A DNA stretch of 64,000 nucleotides from CAVTWH01 sp963850915 (GTDB taxonomy: Bacteria > Actinomycetota > Actinomycetes > Mycobacteriales > Micromonosporaceae). A program made the position numbers and the translations under genes. A model generated the notes under the pieces. It searched no databases, was not told the origin of the DNA, and saw nothing but the letters and a program-made list of their open reading frames with translations. The stretch lies in contig CAWKND010000010.1 of assembly GCA_963850915.1 (NCBI GenBank), forward strand, positions 434,001 through 498,000, written 5' to 3'. Of this stretch, positions 53,565 through 62,766 are shown one piece after another (positions within the stretch are counted from its first letter, which is position 1; the number at the start of each line of letters is the position of its first letter).

Positions 53565-54395
53565 GTGAGCGAGTTGGGGGCCGCACTGCGCGGCTGGCGG
53601 GACCGGGTGGGCCCGGACGCGGTCGGGCTGCCGGCCGGTGGGGCGCGCCGGGCACCCGGGCTGCGGCGCGAAGAGGTGGCAATGCTCGCCGGTGTCTCGG
53701 CCGACTACCTGACCCGGCTGGAGCAGGGGCGCGCGGAGAGCCCGTCGGCGCAGGTACTCAGCGCGCTGGCGCGGGTACTCCAGCTGTCCGGGACAGAGCG
53801 GGACTACCTGTTCGAGCTGGCCGCGCTGCCGGTACCCAGCTCGGGGCGGATGGTTACGCACCTGACCCCAGGGGTACAGCGGCTGCTGCGCCGGCTCGAC
53901 GAGTTCCCGGTCAGCGTGCACGACGCGATCGGTACGATCCTCGCCTGGAACAGCACCTGGGCTGCGCTGATGGGCGACCCGTCCGGCTGGCGCGGGCTGG
54001 CCCGCAACATCACCTGGCGGTACTTCACCGGCCAGCCCAGCCGGGTGGTCCGCGACCGGGCGCAGGACGCCGCGTTCGAGCTGGCCTCCGTCGGCGACCT
54101 GCGGGCGATGACCGCCCGATACCCCAACGACGAGGGGGTACGCAGCCTGGTCGCCGAACTGACCCGGATCAGTCCCCGCTTCACCGAGCTGTGGACGGGC
54201 GGCGGCGTGGCCGCACACGTGAGCCACCGCAAGGCGATCGAGCACCCCGAGGTCGGCCGCCTCGAACTGGACTGCGACGTGTACCTCGTGCAGGGCGCTG
54301 ACCTGCGGATCATCGCGTACAGCGCGGAGCCGGGCAGCGAAGCTGCCGAGAAGCTGGCGCTGACCCGGGTCATCGGCCTGCAAGCCATGCACTGA
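53565..54395 (+). CDS. XRE-family regulator with MmyB-like ligand-binding domain
   Basis: 276 residues. The N-terminal Cro/C1 helix-turn-helix occupies about residues 5-75 (APGLRREEVAMLAGVSADYL and TRLEQGRAESPSAQVL). The C-terminal MmyB-type PAS-like domain follows (WNSTWAALMGDP, NITWRYFTGQP, PRFTELWTGGGVAAHVSHRK). Some members bind fatty acids. The GTG at 53565 has GGAAGG 3 nt upstream. It is divergent from the SDR gene and convergent, 15 bp apart, with the Ig-like protein gene. Confidence 0.9.
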   Translation: MSELGAALRGWRDRVGPDAVGLPAGGARRAPGLRREEVAMLAGVSADYLTRLEQGRAESPSAQVLSALARVLQLSGTERDYLFELAALPVPSSGRMVTHLTPGVQRLLRRLDEFPVSVHDAIGTILAWNSTWAALMGDPSGWRGLARNITWRYFTGQPSRVVRDRAQDAAFELASVGDLRAMTARYPNDEGVRSLVAELTRISPRFTELWTGGGVAAHVSHRKAIEHPEVGRLELDCDVYLVQGADLRIIAYSAEPGSEAAEKLALTRVIGLQAMH

Positions 54396-54410
54396 GCCAG
54401 CTCCGGCGTC

Positions 54411-55790
54411 TCACCGGCGGCGACCGGCTGGCGTCTCACCGGGGCTGGTCCTGTCGGAGGCTGGTCCTACCGGGGCTGCCGAGGACTGCATGGCGATGTG
54501 GCTGGGCAGCCCCACGCCGGCGACCGTCAGTTGGACGTACGGTGCGGTGAAGGCGACCCAGAAGCGGTACTCAGCCGGCGGACTCGCGTTGCCCGCTGCG
54601 TCGAGCGCGTACACGGTGAGGGTCGTCGGCCCGGCCTGCCTCGGCGTGTACGAGACGACCGCCGAGCCGCCCGGGTGCTTCGCCGGCACAACGGCGCTCG
54701 TACCCCGGCCGTCGCTGTAGCGGAAGTAGACAACGTCCCGGTCACCACCGGCGTCGAACCGGAACTTCCCCGCTACGCCCTGCCCACCCGACTGCTGGTT
54801 GCCGCTGATGTACGTCCGGGAGGTGACGATCGGTGCCGACACCGGTGGCGTCCGGTCGATGCGCAGGTAGCAGTTCTTCGTCCAGGCGGAGTAGTCCTGC
54901 TGGTCGTAAGCGCGCGCGGTCCAGGCCAGGACAGTGCCTTCGGGATACCCGCTGAGGTCGATCCAGCTGTTGCGGAAGTTCCCGTTGACCCCGGAGCCGT
55001 CGTACTCGCGCCGCTGCTCCTCATGGCCGACCGGCCAGATCGCGAACTGGCCGGTCAGGTAGTCCTGCACATCGACGTCGGTCGCCTGGGCGGAGAGGGT
55101 GACGGAGGAGTTGACCGTGGCCGGTCGCGTCTGGCTGGCACAGCTCTCGGCCGGGTCGATCAACGCCGGACCGCTGACCGTCGGCGTGTGGTTGGTGTTG
55201 ACCTGCAAGTCCGCTCGCGCGTTGACGTTACGGAAGAGCGTCGGGTCCGCTTCATCGCCGGTGGCGAGCCGTACCTCGACAGTGATCGACCGGTCGTGCC
55301 GGGCCAGCGCGGCGTCGACCGCGCCGAGGATGTCGAATCCGAAATACCCGGGGCAGCCCCAGCTGTTGCCGGTTGTCGCCGTGGCCAGCCGCTCCAGCTC
55401 GCTCGGCGACCGTTGCCACGACGTGTTGGAGGTGATCGCCGAGGTGCGCCACATCTCGACCGAAGCGGTGCTACCGCACGTCGTCACGTTGCTTTCCAGG
55501 AAGCTCACGGTGGCCTGGTGGACGGCCTCGCCGCGCAGGCTCGTCAGGTCGAAGGTCAGGTACAGCCGGGACGTGTGGGCCGCGCCCCCGTCCAGCCGGG
55601 TACCCAACGGCGCGTCACCCACCGGATTGAGGTAGGACGCCTTCGGGCTGTGCGAGTCGGTGTACGCCCACGTCGTCGCTTGCAGTGAGCCGTAGCTGGC
55701 CGAGGCGGGCTGGGCGACGGCGACAACGGCCGTACCCAATACCAGCGCGAGTAAGGCTGCCTGAGTGGCAAGGCTGCGGGGACGTTTCAC
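54411..55790 (-). CDS. secreted DNRLRE/Ig-like domain protein
   Basis: 459 residues. A signal peptide (RPRSLATQAALLALVLGTAV to ASAS-Y) precedes a beta-sandwich of DNRLRE type (SHSPKASYLNPVGDAPLGTR, SRLYLTFDLTSLRGEAVHQA), then Ig-like modules typical of wall-bound proteins (CYLRIDRTPPVSAPIVTS, GPTTLTVYALDAAGNASPPA). The end is low in structure. No catalytic domain is seen; adhesion or glycan binding is an inference. The GTG at 55790 has GGAGGAATCA directly before it, which decides it over the long upstream frame. Confidence 0.85.
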   Translation of the reverse strand: MKRPRSLATQAALLALVLGTAVVAVAQPASASYGSLQATTWAYTDSHSPKASYLNPVGDAPLGTRLDGGAAHTSRLYLTFDLTSLRGEAVHQATVSFLESNVTTCGSTASVEMWRTSAITSNTSWQRSPSELERLATATTGNSWGCPGYFGFDILGAVDAALARHDRSITVEVRLATGDEADPTLFRNVNARADLQVNTNHTPTVSGPALIDPAESCASQTRPATVNSSVTLSAQATDVDVQDYLTGQFAIWPVGHEEQRREYDGSGVNGNFRNSWIDLSGYPEGTVLAWTARAYDQQDYSAWTKNCYLRIDRTPPVSAPIVTSRTYISGNQQSGGQGVAGKFRFDAGGDRDVVYFRYSDGRGTSAVVPAKHPGGSAVVSYTPRQAGPTTLTVYALDAAGNASPPAEYRFWVAFTAPYVQLTVAGVGLPSHIAMQSSAAPVGPASDRTSPGETPAGRRR

Positions 55791-55989
55791 TGATTCCTCC
55801 GTGTCCGCTGGCAGTGGGGGAACTGCCCGGTACATCGATGCTAGGAACCATTGAAGACGGTCGCTGACCCGTTTCGGCGGGGCAGAGGACTTACAGCCGA
55901 CCGGCGTCCCCGACTGGCCGTCCGGCCCGTCGCGGATCGGGCGATCGTGGGAACCGCTGCCGGACGCACCGCCACTGCCGGGGGCGCGT

Positions 55990-56457
55990 CTACCGGGGGC
56001 GCAGCGTCCAGATGACGCGCATGGTGGCGGTGACCGCGCCGTCCGCGCGACGGATCTCGATGTCCACCGCGAACTCCGGGCGCTGCCCGGTATCCAGCTC
56101 CGCCACCACCTCGGCGCGCGGCCGGCCCAGCGTCGCAGTGGCGGTGACCTCGCCCATGGCCAGCTTCTGGTACCCGATCTCGGCCCGTACCGCCAGCGGT
56201 ACCGCCCGGGCCAACTGATCGTTGAAGGTGGCCAGTACCACCGCGCCCGCTGCGGTCTCACCGAGCGCGAAGAGCGCACCGGCGTGCGGTCCGCCCACGT
56301 GGTTGTGGTTCGCCTCGGCGTCCGGCAGCTTCACGGTCACCTGGGCACCCGCCCCGTGCGCGCGCACCTCGACGAACTCGACGCCGAGGGTGCGCGCGAA
56401 CGGGACGGCCCGCAGCATCCCGGCCGCCAGCGCAGCCGGGTCGAGGGTGTCGGTCAT
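55990..56457 (-). CDS. DUF4442 hotdog-fold thioesterase-like protein
   Basis: 155 residues, one hotdog domain: VEVRAHGAGAQVTVKLPD, the active-site helix NHNHVGGPHAGALFALGETA and VPLAVRAEIGYQKLAMGEV. This is the PaaI/DUF4442 type, likely an acyl-CoA thioesterase; substrate unknown. It starts at ATG 56457, 27 bp after the stop of the membrane-protein gene, so cotranscription is likely. Confidence 0.87.
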   Translation of the reverse strand: MTDTLDPAALAAGMLRAVPFARTLGVEFVEVRAHGAGAQVTVKLPDAEANHNHVGGPHAGALFALGETAAGAVVLATFNDQLARAVPLAVRAEIGYQKLAMGEVTATATLGRPRAEVVAELDTGQRPEFAVDIEIRRADGAVTATMRVIWTLRPR

Positions 56458-56484
56458 ACCCTCACGTTACTCAGCAGTAACTGG

Positions 56485-57501
56485 CTAGAACAGGTGCCCG
56501 ATGGTACGGACGATGTCGACGTAGAAGTTGCCGTCGATCTCCCGGAACACCTGGAACGGCTCACCGGGGCTACCGAAGAACGGGCGCAGCGTCCAGGCGA
56601 GCTGGGTACCGACGAAGCCGAACAGCAGGATCCAGATGTACAGCAGGCCCATGCTGGCCGGCCGCTCGCCGGGTGGCAGCTGCGGGGCGGGGGTACGCAC
56701 CGGCTGCGGGCGGAGCAGTCCGGGAATCTGCGGCGTCGTGTTGACCACGATCTGCTGACCGTTCGGCAGTACGGCCAACTGCTGTCCGGGCTGCAGCACG
56801 TGCTGTGGCGGAGCTGGTGACACGGGCGCTGCCGCCGGTACCCCCGGGGTGTTGCCGTTGACCCCGGCCTGCTCCGCACCGACCGAGACGGCGACCGGCT
56901 CCGCCACCGGAGCGGCGACCTGGGCCGGCACCGGCGGCGCAACCGGAATCATCGCCGCCGCCATGGCCAGCCGCTGGGCCTGCATGTTCGCGTTGAGCGC
57001 GGCCATGCCCTGGGTCAGGAAGCGCAGCCCGACCATCGCGGCCAGCGTCAGGATCGCCACGTTCAGGACCTTGTTGAACGAGTAGTTCCCGGCAGTGACC
57101 AGGAAGAACAGGCTGATCGGCGCGAACGCCAGGGTGAGCGTCGCGGTGACCGTGATGGTCACCAGCACCAGGGCCAGCGCCTGGCGTACCGACAACCGCG
57201 CCCCGAAGACCAGGTTGAACAGGTAGAGCGTGGGCAGGCAGATGGCCAGCGTGATGAGGAACAGCAGCGGCAGCTTCACCGCCGACACCACAGCCTGCAG
57301 CGCACTGTGCGAAGCCCCGAGTACAGCCCCGTAGAAGAAGAGCGCGACCCCCGAGCTGGCCAGCATGTTCCAGGTCAGCGTAGAGAGGCCGCGCTCCTGC
57401 GAGATCTGTTCCCAGACGCCGGCCCGGTCGCGCAGCAGGCGTTCGATGACCAGTAGTCCGGAACCTTGCTTTGGTGGTGCCGTCGCCTCTACTGATGCCA
57501 T
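56485..57501 (-). CDS. multi-pass membrane protein (annotated elsewhere as actin-binding WH2-like)
   Basis: 338 residues. A cytosolic start (VIERLLRDRAGVWEQISQER) leads to five or more helices (LFFYGAVLGASHSALQAVVS, PLLFLITLAICLPTLYLFNL, TATLTLAFAPISLFFLV), a Pro/Ala/Val-rich loop of about 110 residues with QPGQQLAVLPNGQQIVVN, and a last helix before LRPFFGSPGEPFQVFREIDG. Homologues with this ending occur in many bacteria under the misleading WH2 name; no function is established. The ABC ATPase gene lies downstream on the same strand. Confidence 0.75.
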   Translation of the reverse strand: MASVEATAPPKQGSGLLVIERLLRDRAGVWEQISQERGLSTLTWNMLASSGVALFFYGAVLGASHSALQAVVSAVKLPLLFLITLAICLPTLYLFNLVFGARLSVRQALALVLVTITVTATLTLAFAPISLFFLVTAGNYSFNKVLNVAILTLAAMVGLRFLTQGMAALNANMQAQRLAMAAAMIPVAPPVPAQVAAPVAEPVAVSVGAEQAGVNGNTPGVPAAAPVSPAPPQHVLQPGQQLAVLPNGQQIVVNTTPQIPGLLRPQPVRTPAPQLPPGERPASMGLLYIWILLFGFVGTQLAWTLRPFFGSPGEPFQVFREIDGNFYVDIVRTIGHLF

Positions 57502-57596
57502 AGCCCACGACCTCCGGGTCGACTCAGCTCAATTCGGTTGGGGATGAACGTCCCAATCGGATAACGGTGCGCCGGAGGCTACGGCATCGGGGTTAC

Positions 57597-58964
57597 TCAG
57601 CGCCACCCCACGTCGATGCGCTGACCACGGTCGTCGAAGAAGTGCAGGGCATCCATCCGTACCGCGACGGCCAGCGGGTGACCGGCGTTGACAGCCGGGT
57701 ACGGCGCGAGGCGTACGGCCAGCTCAGCCGGGCGCCGCTGGTGCCGGCCGGTGTCGCTGAAGATGCCGGGGGCGTTGCGCCCGATCGGGTCCGGGCGCCC
57801 ACTCGGAGCCGCTGGGCCATTGCCGTTGCCGCGCCTGCTGATGCCGGCGCCGACCAACTCGCTGTCACCGTTGCTGTTACGCCCGGCTGCCCGGCGTACC
57901 AGCCCGCCGAGCCGGCGCAGCCCGCGCGCACCGTTGCTGGCCTCCGGCGCGGTGTTGCCGATGTCGTCCACGACCACCGCGTAGGCCCCGACGTCGAGGA
58001 ACGCCAACGTCTCGTGGCCGTGGTGCTCCAGGTAGCGGATGCGCCCGCGCAGCACGTCACCCTCGCTGTCCACCGGTACCGGGGTCAACGCCTCGGCCCG
58101 CATGCCGACCACGATCCGCTCGCCGTGGTAGTGCGCGACAGCGCGGGCGCGCAGGTCGTTCCAGGGTAGGTAGAGCGTCTGGTCGCCCATGTGCAGCGCG
58201 ACGTGCCGGTCCAGGTGTACGTAGACCTGGGCCTCCAGCAGGTTCATCCGGGGCGAGCCGAGGAAGGCGGCCACGTAGAGCGTGCCGGGTCGGTTGTAGA
58301 CCTGGGTGGGGGTACCCACGTCCTGCAGTACCCCGCGCCGCATGATCGCCACCCGGTCGGCCATGGTCAGCGCCTCGGCCTGGTCGTGGGTCACGTAGAC
58401 CGTGGTCACGCCGAGTTCCCGGGTCAGCCCGGAGATCTCCGCGCGCAGCTCGGCGCGCAGCCCGCTGTCCAGGTTGGAGAGCGGCTCGTCCATCAGGAAG
58501 AGCCCGGGACGGCGCACGATCGCCCGCCCCATCGCGACCCGCTGGCGCTGGCCACCGGAGAGCTGGCTGGGCTTGCGCGCCAGCACGTCGCCGATGCCCA
58601 GTGCACTGGCCACGTCGGCGACCCGCTCCGCGCGCGGGTTCGGCTCGACGCCGGACAGTCGCAGCGGGAAGCCGATGTTGTCGCCGACCGTCATGTGCGG
58701 GTAGAGCGCGAAGTCCTGGAAGACCATCGCGATCTTCCGGTCCCGTGGTGGCAGGTCGTTGGCCAGTTCGCCGCCGAGCATGATGGCGCCGGTTGTCGGA
58801 TCCTCCAGCCCGGCGATCATCCGCAGGACGGTGGACTTTCCACAGCCCGAGGGGCCGAGGAGCACCATGAACTCGCCGTCCCCGACATCGAGGCTGACGT
58901 TGTCAACGGCGATGGTGCCATCGCCGAATACTTTCGTGACGTCTTTGAGTGCGACGGTCGCCAC
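57597..58964 (-). CDS. sugar ABC transporter ATPase (MsiK/UgpC/MalK type) with TOBE insertion
   Basis: 455 residues, about 80 longer than usual. Walker A GPSGCGKST (residues 37-45), Q-loop VFQDFALYPHMTVGDNI, signature LSGGQRQRVAMGRAIV, Walker B LFLMDEPLSNLDSGLR and switch VTHDQAEA are all present. The C-terminal TOBE region is split by a hydrophilic insertion (from ASNGARGLRRLGGLVRRAAG through NGNGPAAPSGRPDPIG) before LAVRLAPYPAVNAGH. No permease or binding-protein gene is adjacent, which is typical of MsiK, an ATPase shared by several sugar importers. The GTG has GGAGGTG upstream. Confidence 0.92.
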   Translation of the reverse strand: MATVALKDVTKVFGDGTIAVDNVSLDVGDGEFMVLLGPSGCGKSTVLRMIAGLEDPTTGAIMLGGELANDLPPRDRKIAMVFQDFALYPHMTVGDNIGFPLRLSGVEPNPRAERVADVASALGIGDVLARKPSQLSGGQRQRVAMGRAIVRRPGLFLMDEPLSNLDSGLRAELRAEISGLTRELGVTTVYVTHDQAEALTMADRVAIMRRGVLQDVGTPTQVYNRPGTLYVAAFLGSPRMNLLEAQVYVHLDRHVALHMGDQTLYLPWNDLRARAVAHYHGERIVVGMRAEALTPVPVDSEGDVLRGRIRYLEHHGHETLAFLDVGAYAVVVDDIGNTAPEASNGARGLRRLGGLVRRAAGRNSNGDSELVGAGISRRGNGNGPAAPSGRPDPIGRNAPGIFSDTGRHQRRPAELAVRLAPYPAVNAGHPLAVAVRMDALHFFDDRGQRIDVGWR

Positions 58965-59109
58965 CCCGTCACCTCCAGGAACTCGTGAAGGGAGAGCAGG
59001 TCCGGGGGGTACCCGCTCGAGTCAAGCCACAGTGTCCGATACCGGCGCGGTTCCCTATCGGATGAACAGGTCATCTTCGCCTGATGACCGCCGGGTTACG
59101 AGGGCAATC

Positions 59110-60483
59110 TCAGCACTCGATGACGTTGACGGCAAGGCCGCCCCGGGCCGTCTCCTTGTACTTGACCTTCATATCGGCCCCGGTCTCCCGCATTGTCTTG
59201 ATCACTTTGTCCAGCGAAACGTGGTGTGCGCCGTCGCCCCGCATCGCCAACCGGGCCGCCGTGATGGCCTTCACGCTGGCGACGGCGTTGCGTTCGATGC
59301 ATGGAATCTGCACCAGTCCGCCGACAGGATCGCAGGTCAGGCCCAGGTTGTGCTCCATCGCGATCTCCGCGGCGTTCTCCACCTGGGCCGGCGTACCGCC
59401 CAGCGCCTCGACCAGTCCGGCGGCCGCCATCGAGCAGGCCGAGCCGACTTCGCCCTGGCAGCCCACCTCCGCCCCGGAGATCGAAGCATTCTCCTTGAAC
59501 AGCACTCCGATGGCGGCCGCGGCCAGCAGGAACCGGACGACGCCCGCGTCGGTGGCCGTGGGTACGAAGTGGACGTAGTAGTGCAGAACGGCGGGAACGA
59601 TGCCCGCTGCCCCGTTGGTCGGCGCGGTCACCACCCGACCACCGGCCGCGTTCTCCTCGTTCACGGCGAGCGCGTACAGCGTCACCCAGTCCATCGCGTG
59701 CATCGGATCGACGAAAGTTCCGTCCGCGCCGGCACCGGCCGCGCCCTCCCGCAACAGCGTGCGGTGCAGTTCGGCGGCGCGCCGGCGGACCTTCAGGCTG
59801 CCCGGTAGCGTGCCGTCCCGCTCGCAGCCACGGCGTACGCAGTCGCGCATCACCGACCAGATGTGCAGCAGCCGCTCCTCGACCTGCCCCTCGGTCGTCC
59901 AGGACAGCTCGTTGGCGAGCATCACGCCGGCTATCGAGCGGCCACTGGACTCGGCGTAGCCGAGCAGCTCGGCGCCGGTACGGAACGGGTACGCGACCGG
60001 CGTGTCGTCCTCGGTCAGCCGGCCGGTGCGCTCGTCGACCACGAAGCCGCCGCCCACCGAGTAGTACGTGCGCTCGCGGAGCAGCCCGCCGTCGGCGTCC
60101 CGGGCGGTGAAGGTCATCCCGTTCGGGTGGAACGGCAGGGTACGCCGCCGGTGCAGGATCACCTCGGCGTCGACCGGGGCGCCACCGAGCAGGGGTACGC
60201 GCCCGTCGGCGCGCAGCAGTGCGGCGCGCTCCTCGGCGGTGTCGGTGTCCACCGTCTCCGGCTCGTCACCACAGAGCCCGAGCAGGACCGCCTTGTCGCT
60301 GCCGTGGCCGTGGCCGGTGGCGCCGAGGGAGCCGAACAGCTCGGCCCGGACGGCGGCCACTCCCGGCTGCAGCCCGTCGAGGGCGAGCCCGACGGCGAAG
60401 GTACGGGCGGCGCGCATCGGGCCGACCGTGTGCGAGCTGGACGGGCCGATCCCGATCTTGAACAGGTCGAAGACGCTGATCAC
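59110..60483 (-). CDS. sdaA: L-serine ammonia-lyase, iron-sulfur dependent
   Basis: 457 residues, single-chain form with beta domain (SVFDLFKIGIGPSSSHTVGP) before the alpha domain. Fe-S cysteines appear in GCQGEVGSACSMAAAG and LTCDPVGGLVQIPC, with TAPTNGAAGIVPAVLHYY and MKVKYKETARGGLAVN. It converts L-serine to pyruvate and ammonia through a [4Fe-4S] cluster. Length and all motifs fit type II SdaA. The GTG start at 60483 has GGAGG upstream. Monocistronic. Confidence 0.96.
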   Translation of the reverse strand: MISVFDLFKIGIGPSSSHTVGPMRAARTFAVGLALDGLQPGVAAVRAELFGSLGATGHGHGSDKAVLLGLCGDEPETVDTDTAEERAALLRADGRVPLLGGAPVDAEVILHRRRTLPFHPNGMTFTARDADGGLLRERTYYSVGGGFVVDERTGRLTEDDTPVAYPFRTGAELLGYAESSGRSIAGVMLANELSWTTEGQVEERLLHIWSVMRDCVRRGCERDGTLPGSLKVRRRAAELHRTLLREGAAGAGADGTFVDPMHAMDWVTLYALAVNEENAAGGRVVTAPTNGAAGIVPAVLHYYVHFVPTATDAGVVRFLLAAAAIGVLFKENASISGAEVGCQGEVGSACSMAAAGLVEALGGTPAQVENAAEIAMEHNLGLTCDPVGGLVQIPCIERNAVASVKAITAARLAMRGDGAHHVSLDKVIKTMRETGADMKVKYKETARGGLAVNVIEC

Positions 60484-60542
60484 GTGCCAACCTCCGACCC
60501 GGCTCCGTTGCCGTACGCCGAGCCTATCCCCAGCTCAGCAGC

Positions 60543-60575
60543 GCGGCCCGGTACCCACCAGGGGTGCCGGGCCGC
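60543..60575 (-). terminator. hairpin between sdaA and the DUF4230 gene
   Basis: GCGGCCCGGTACCC (60543-60556) pairs with GGGTGCCGGGCCGC (60562-60575) with one G-T pair. It lies just past the stop of the leftward DUF4230 gene. Confidence 0.6.
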
Positions 60576-60592
60576 ACAACAGCGCTACCGCC

Positions 60593-61465
60593 CTACGGGT
60601 TGGCGAAGATCACCGTGACCGTGGTGTACCCGAGCGATTTGAGCAGCTGGTCGAGCATCTTCTTGGTGTTCTCGGCAGCCCGCGCCGCCAGGTCGCTGTC
60701 CTTCGCCGCCTGGGTGATCTTGTCCTCGCCGAGCTGGTAGAACTTGGCCAGCTTGTTCGGGTCGTTGGCGAAGAAGTCGTGCACCTTGTTGCTCAGGCCT
60801 TGCGACTCGTCGTAGACCTCGGACTTGTCCTGGTCGAGGTTGACCGCCTCCAGCTGGGGCGCCGGCAGGTGCAGTTCGACCGTCTTGGCCGCCTGGTCGA
60901 CCTTCATGTCGCCGGCGGCGATGTCGGAGAAGTCGACGTAGGCGTCCACCGAGCCGGCCGCGACGAAGAGCACCCGGTCGCTGTAGATGAAGTCGGGGAT
61001 GTACTTCACCGACTCCTTCTGGTCGATGATGACCTGGAAGTTGCCGCTGGCCGCCTCGAACCGGCTGAGGTCCTGGATGGACAGGAGCAGGGTGGGTTGG
61101 CTCTTGTCGGTGGTCTTCTTCTGGAACGGGTTGTGGATGCTCGGCAGCAGGCCGCTCACCTTCGCGCCGATCCCCACCACGAGGATCAGCGCGACGAGCC
61201 CGGCCAGCCAGAACAGGCAGCCCGCGCCCCGGCCGCGACGGCGCGGGCGGTCCTCGCCGCCGCGGTCGTCGACCCGCTCGTCGGTCACCCGCTCCTCGGT
61301 CGCCACCACCGGCCGGGCCGACCCGGTCCAGGTGTCGGTGCTGTTGCTGGCCCAGGCCTCGTCCTCACGAGCGCCCACCTGGGGCAGCTCACTGGTCGGT
61401 TGGAGCAGTCGTCCCGTCGGCGTGACCCGCGCCGTTGGGTCATTGGCGTCACTGGTCTCCGGCAT
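60593..61465 (-). CDS. DUF4230 membrane-anchored protein
   Basis: 290 residues. A disordered cytosolic N-terminus of about 80 residues ending in RPRRRGRGAG leads to one transmembrane helix (CLFWLAGLVALILVVGIGAK) and an extracytoplasmic DUF4230 domain (LLLSIQDLSRFEAASGNFQV, FIYSDRVLFVAAGSVDAYVD, AAKTVELHLPAPQLEAVNLD). It is related in pattern to proteins of unknown role in many phyla. The ATG at 61465 is chosen over a longer frame; GAGAGGGG lies about 10 nt upstream. Confidence 0.87.
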   Translation of the reverse strand: MPETSDANDPTARVTPTGRLLQPTSELPQVGAREDEAWASNSTDTWTGSARPVVATEERVTDERVDDRGGEDRPRRRGRGAGCLFWLAGLVALILVVGIGAKVSGLLPSIHNPFQKKTTDKSQPTLLLSIQDLSRFEAASGNFQVIIDQKESVKYIPDFIYSDRVLFVAAGSVDAYVDFSDIAAGDMKVDQAAKTVELHLPAPQLEAVNLDQDKSEVYDESQGLSNKVHDFFANDPNKLAKFYQLGEDKITQAAKDSDLAARAAENTKKMLDQLLKSLGYTTVTVIFANP

Positions 61466-61543
61466 CGCCCGACACCCCTCTCGATCACAAATCCGTGTGC
61501 CGTCCAAGGTAGAGGTACCCCACGACACTGCGGAATATGCGAT

Positions 61544-62713
61544 CTAGGCGAATGCGGACAGCCCGGTCAGCTGCTGGCCGATCACCAACTGGTGGATTTC
61601 GGACGTGCCCTCGTAGGTGAGCACGCTCTCCAGGTTGTTCGCGTGCCGGAGGATCGGGTACTCGCCGCTGATGCCGTTGGCGCCGAGAATCGTCCGGCAG
61701 CTCCGGGCGATCTTGATAGCTTCCCGCACGTTGTTCAGCTTGCCGAGGCTGACCTGGGCCGGGGTCAGCACGCCCTGATCCGCCAGCCGGCCGAGGTGCA
61801 GGGCGAGCAGGTACCCCTTCTGCAGCTCCAGCGCCGCGTCGGCGAGCTTGGCCTGGGTCAGCTGGAAGCCGCCGATCAGCCGGCCGAACTGTTCCCGGGT
61901 GGTGGCGTACTCCAGAGCGGTGTGCAGGCAGTCCCTGGCGGCGCCGAGCGCGCCCCAGATGATCCCGTAACGCGCCTCGGTGAGGCAGGACAGCGGCGCC
62001 TTCAGCCCCAGCCCGGTCGGCAGCGCCGCGTCGGCCGGCAGCCGCACGCCGTCCAGGCTGATCTCGCCGGTCAGCGAGGCGCGCAGGGACAGCTTCCGGG
62101 TCACCTCACGGACCGAGAAGCCAGGAGAATCCGTGGGTACCACGAACCCCTGGAACCCCTCCTCGGTGCGCGCCCAGATCACCGCCACGTCGGCCACCGG
62201 GGCGTTCGTGATCCACATCTTGCCGCCGCTGAGCAGCCAGTCGCCGCCGTCCCGGCGCGCCCGGGTGGCCATCGAGGCCGGGTCGGAGCCGTGGTCGGGC
62301 TCGGTCAGCCCGAAGCAGCCGATCGCCGCGCCGGTCGCCATCCGGGGCAGCCAGTGCTCCTTCTGCGCCGCCGAGCCGTACTTCCAGATGGCGTACATGG
62401 CCAGCGAGCCCTGCACGCTGACCAAGCTGCGTACCCCCGAGTCGGCCGCCTCCAGCTCCAGGCAGGCCAGCCCGTACGCGACGGCGCTGGTACCCGCGCA
62501 GCCGTACCCGGTCAGGTGCATCCCGAGCAGCCCCAGCGCGCCGAACTCGGTGGCCAGCTCGCGTACCGGGACGGTGCCGCGCTCGTACCAGTCGGCGACG
62601 TACGGGCGTACCCGCTCGTCCACCAGCTTGCGTACCACCGCGCGGATCTCCAGCTCCTCGGCGGAGTGCAGCGGATCGACGGCCAGCAGATCCAGCGGCG
62701 CGGTAGGGCTCAT
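61544..62713 (-). CDS. acyl-CoA dehydrogenase, glutaryl-CoA-dehydrogenase-like
   Basis: 389 residues. GcdH-type features: LVSVQGSLAMYAIWKYGSAA, CFGLTEPDHGSDPASMATRA, SGGKMWITNAPVADVAVIWA, YGIIWGALGAARDCLHTALE, and the catalytic Glu in TYEGTSEIHQLVIGQ. GcdH oxidises and decarboxylates glutaryl-CoA to crotonyl-CoA; substrate identity is inferred. It stands apart from the beta-oxidation operon at 32.5-35.3 kb. Confidence 0.9.
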   Translation of the reverse strand: MSPTAPLDLLAVDPLHSAEELEIRAVVRKLVDERVRPYVADWYERGTVPVRELATEFGALGLLGMHLTGYGCAGTSAVAYGLACLELEAADSGVRSLVSVQGSLAMYAIWKYGSAAQKEHWLPRMATGAAIGCFGLTEPDHGSDPASMATRARRDGGDWLLSGGKMWITNAPVADVAVIWARTEEGFQGFVVPTDSPGFSVREVTRKLSLRASLTGEISLDGVRLPADAALPTGLGLKAPLSCLTEARYGIIWGALGAARDCLHTALEYATTREQFGRLIGGFQLTQAKLADAALELQKGYLLALHLGRLADQGVLTPAQVSLGKLNNVREAIKIARSCRTILGANGISGEYPILRHANNLESVLTYEGTSEIHQLVIGQQLTGLSAFA

Positions 62714-62766
62714 CCGCCCAGGTTAGCCAGGCTCGCCCGCCCGGTCAGCCAACGGCGGGGCGGGGC

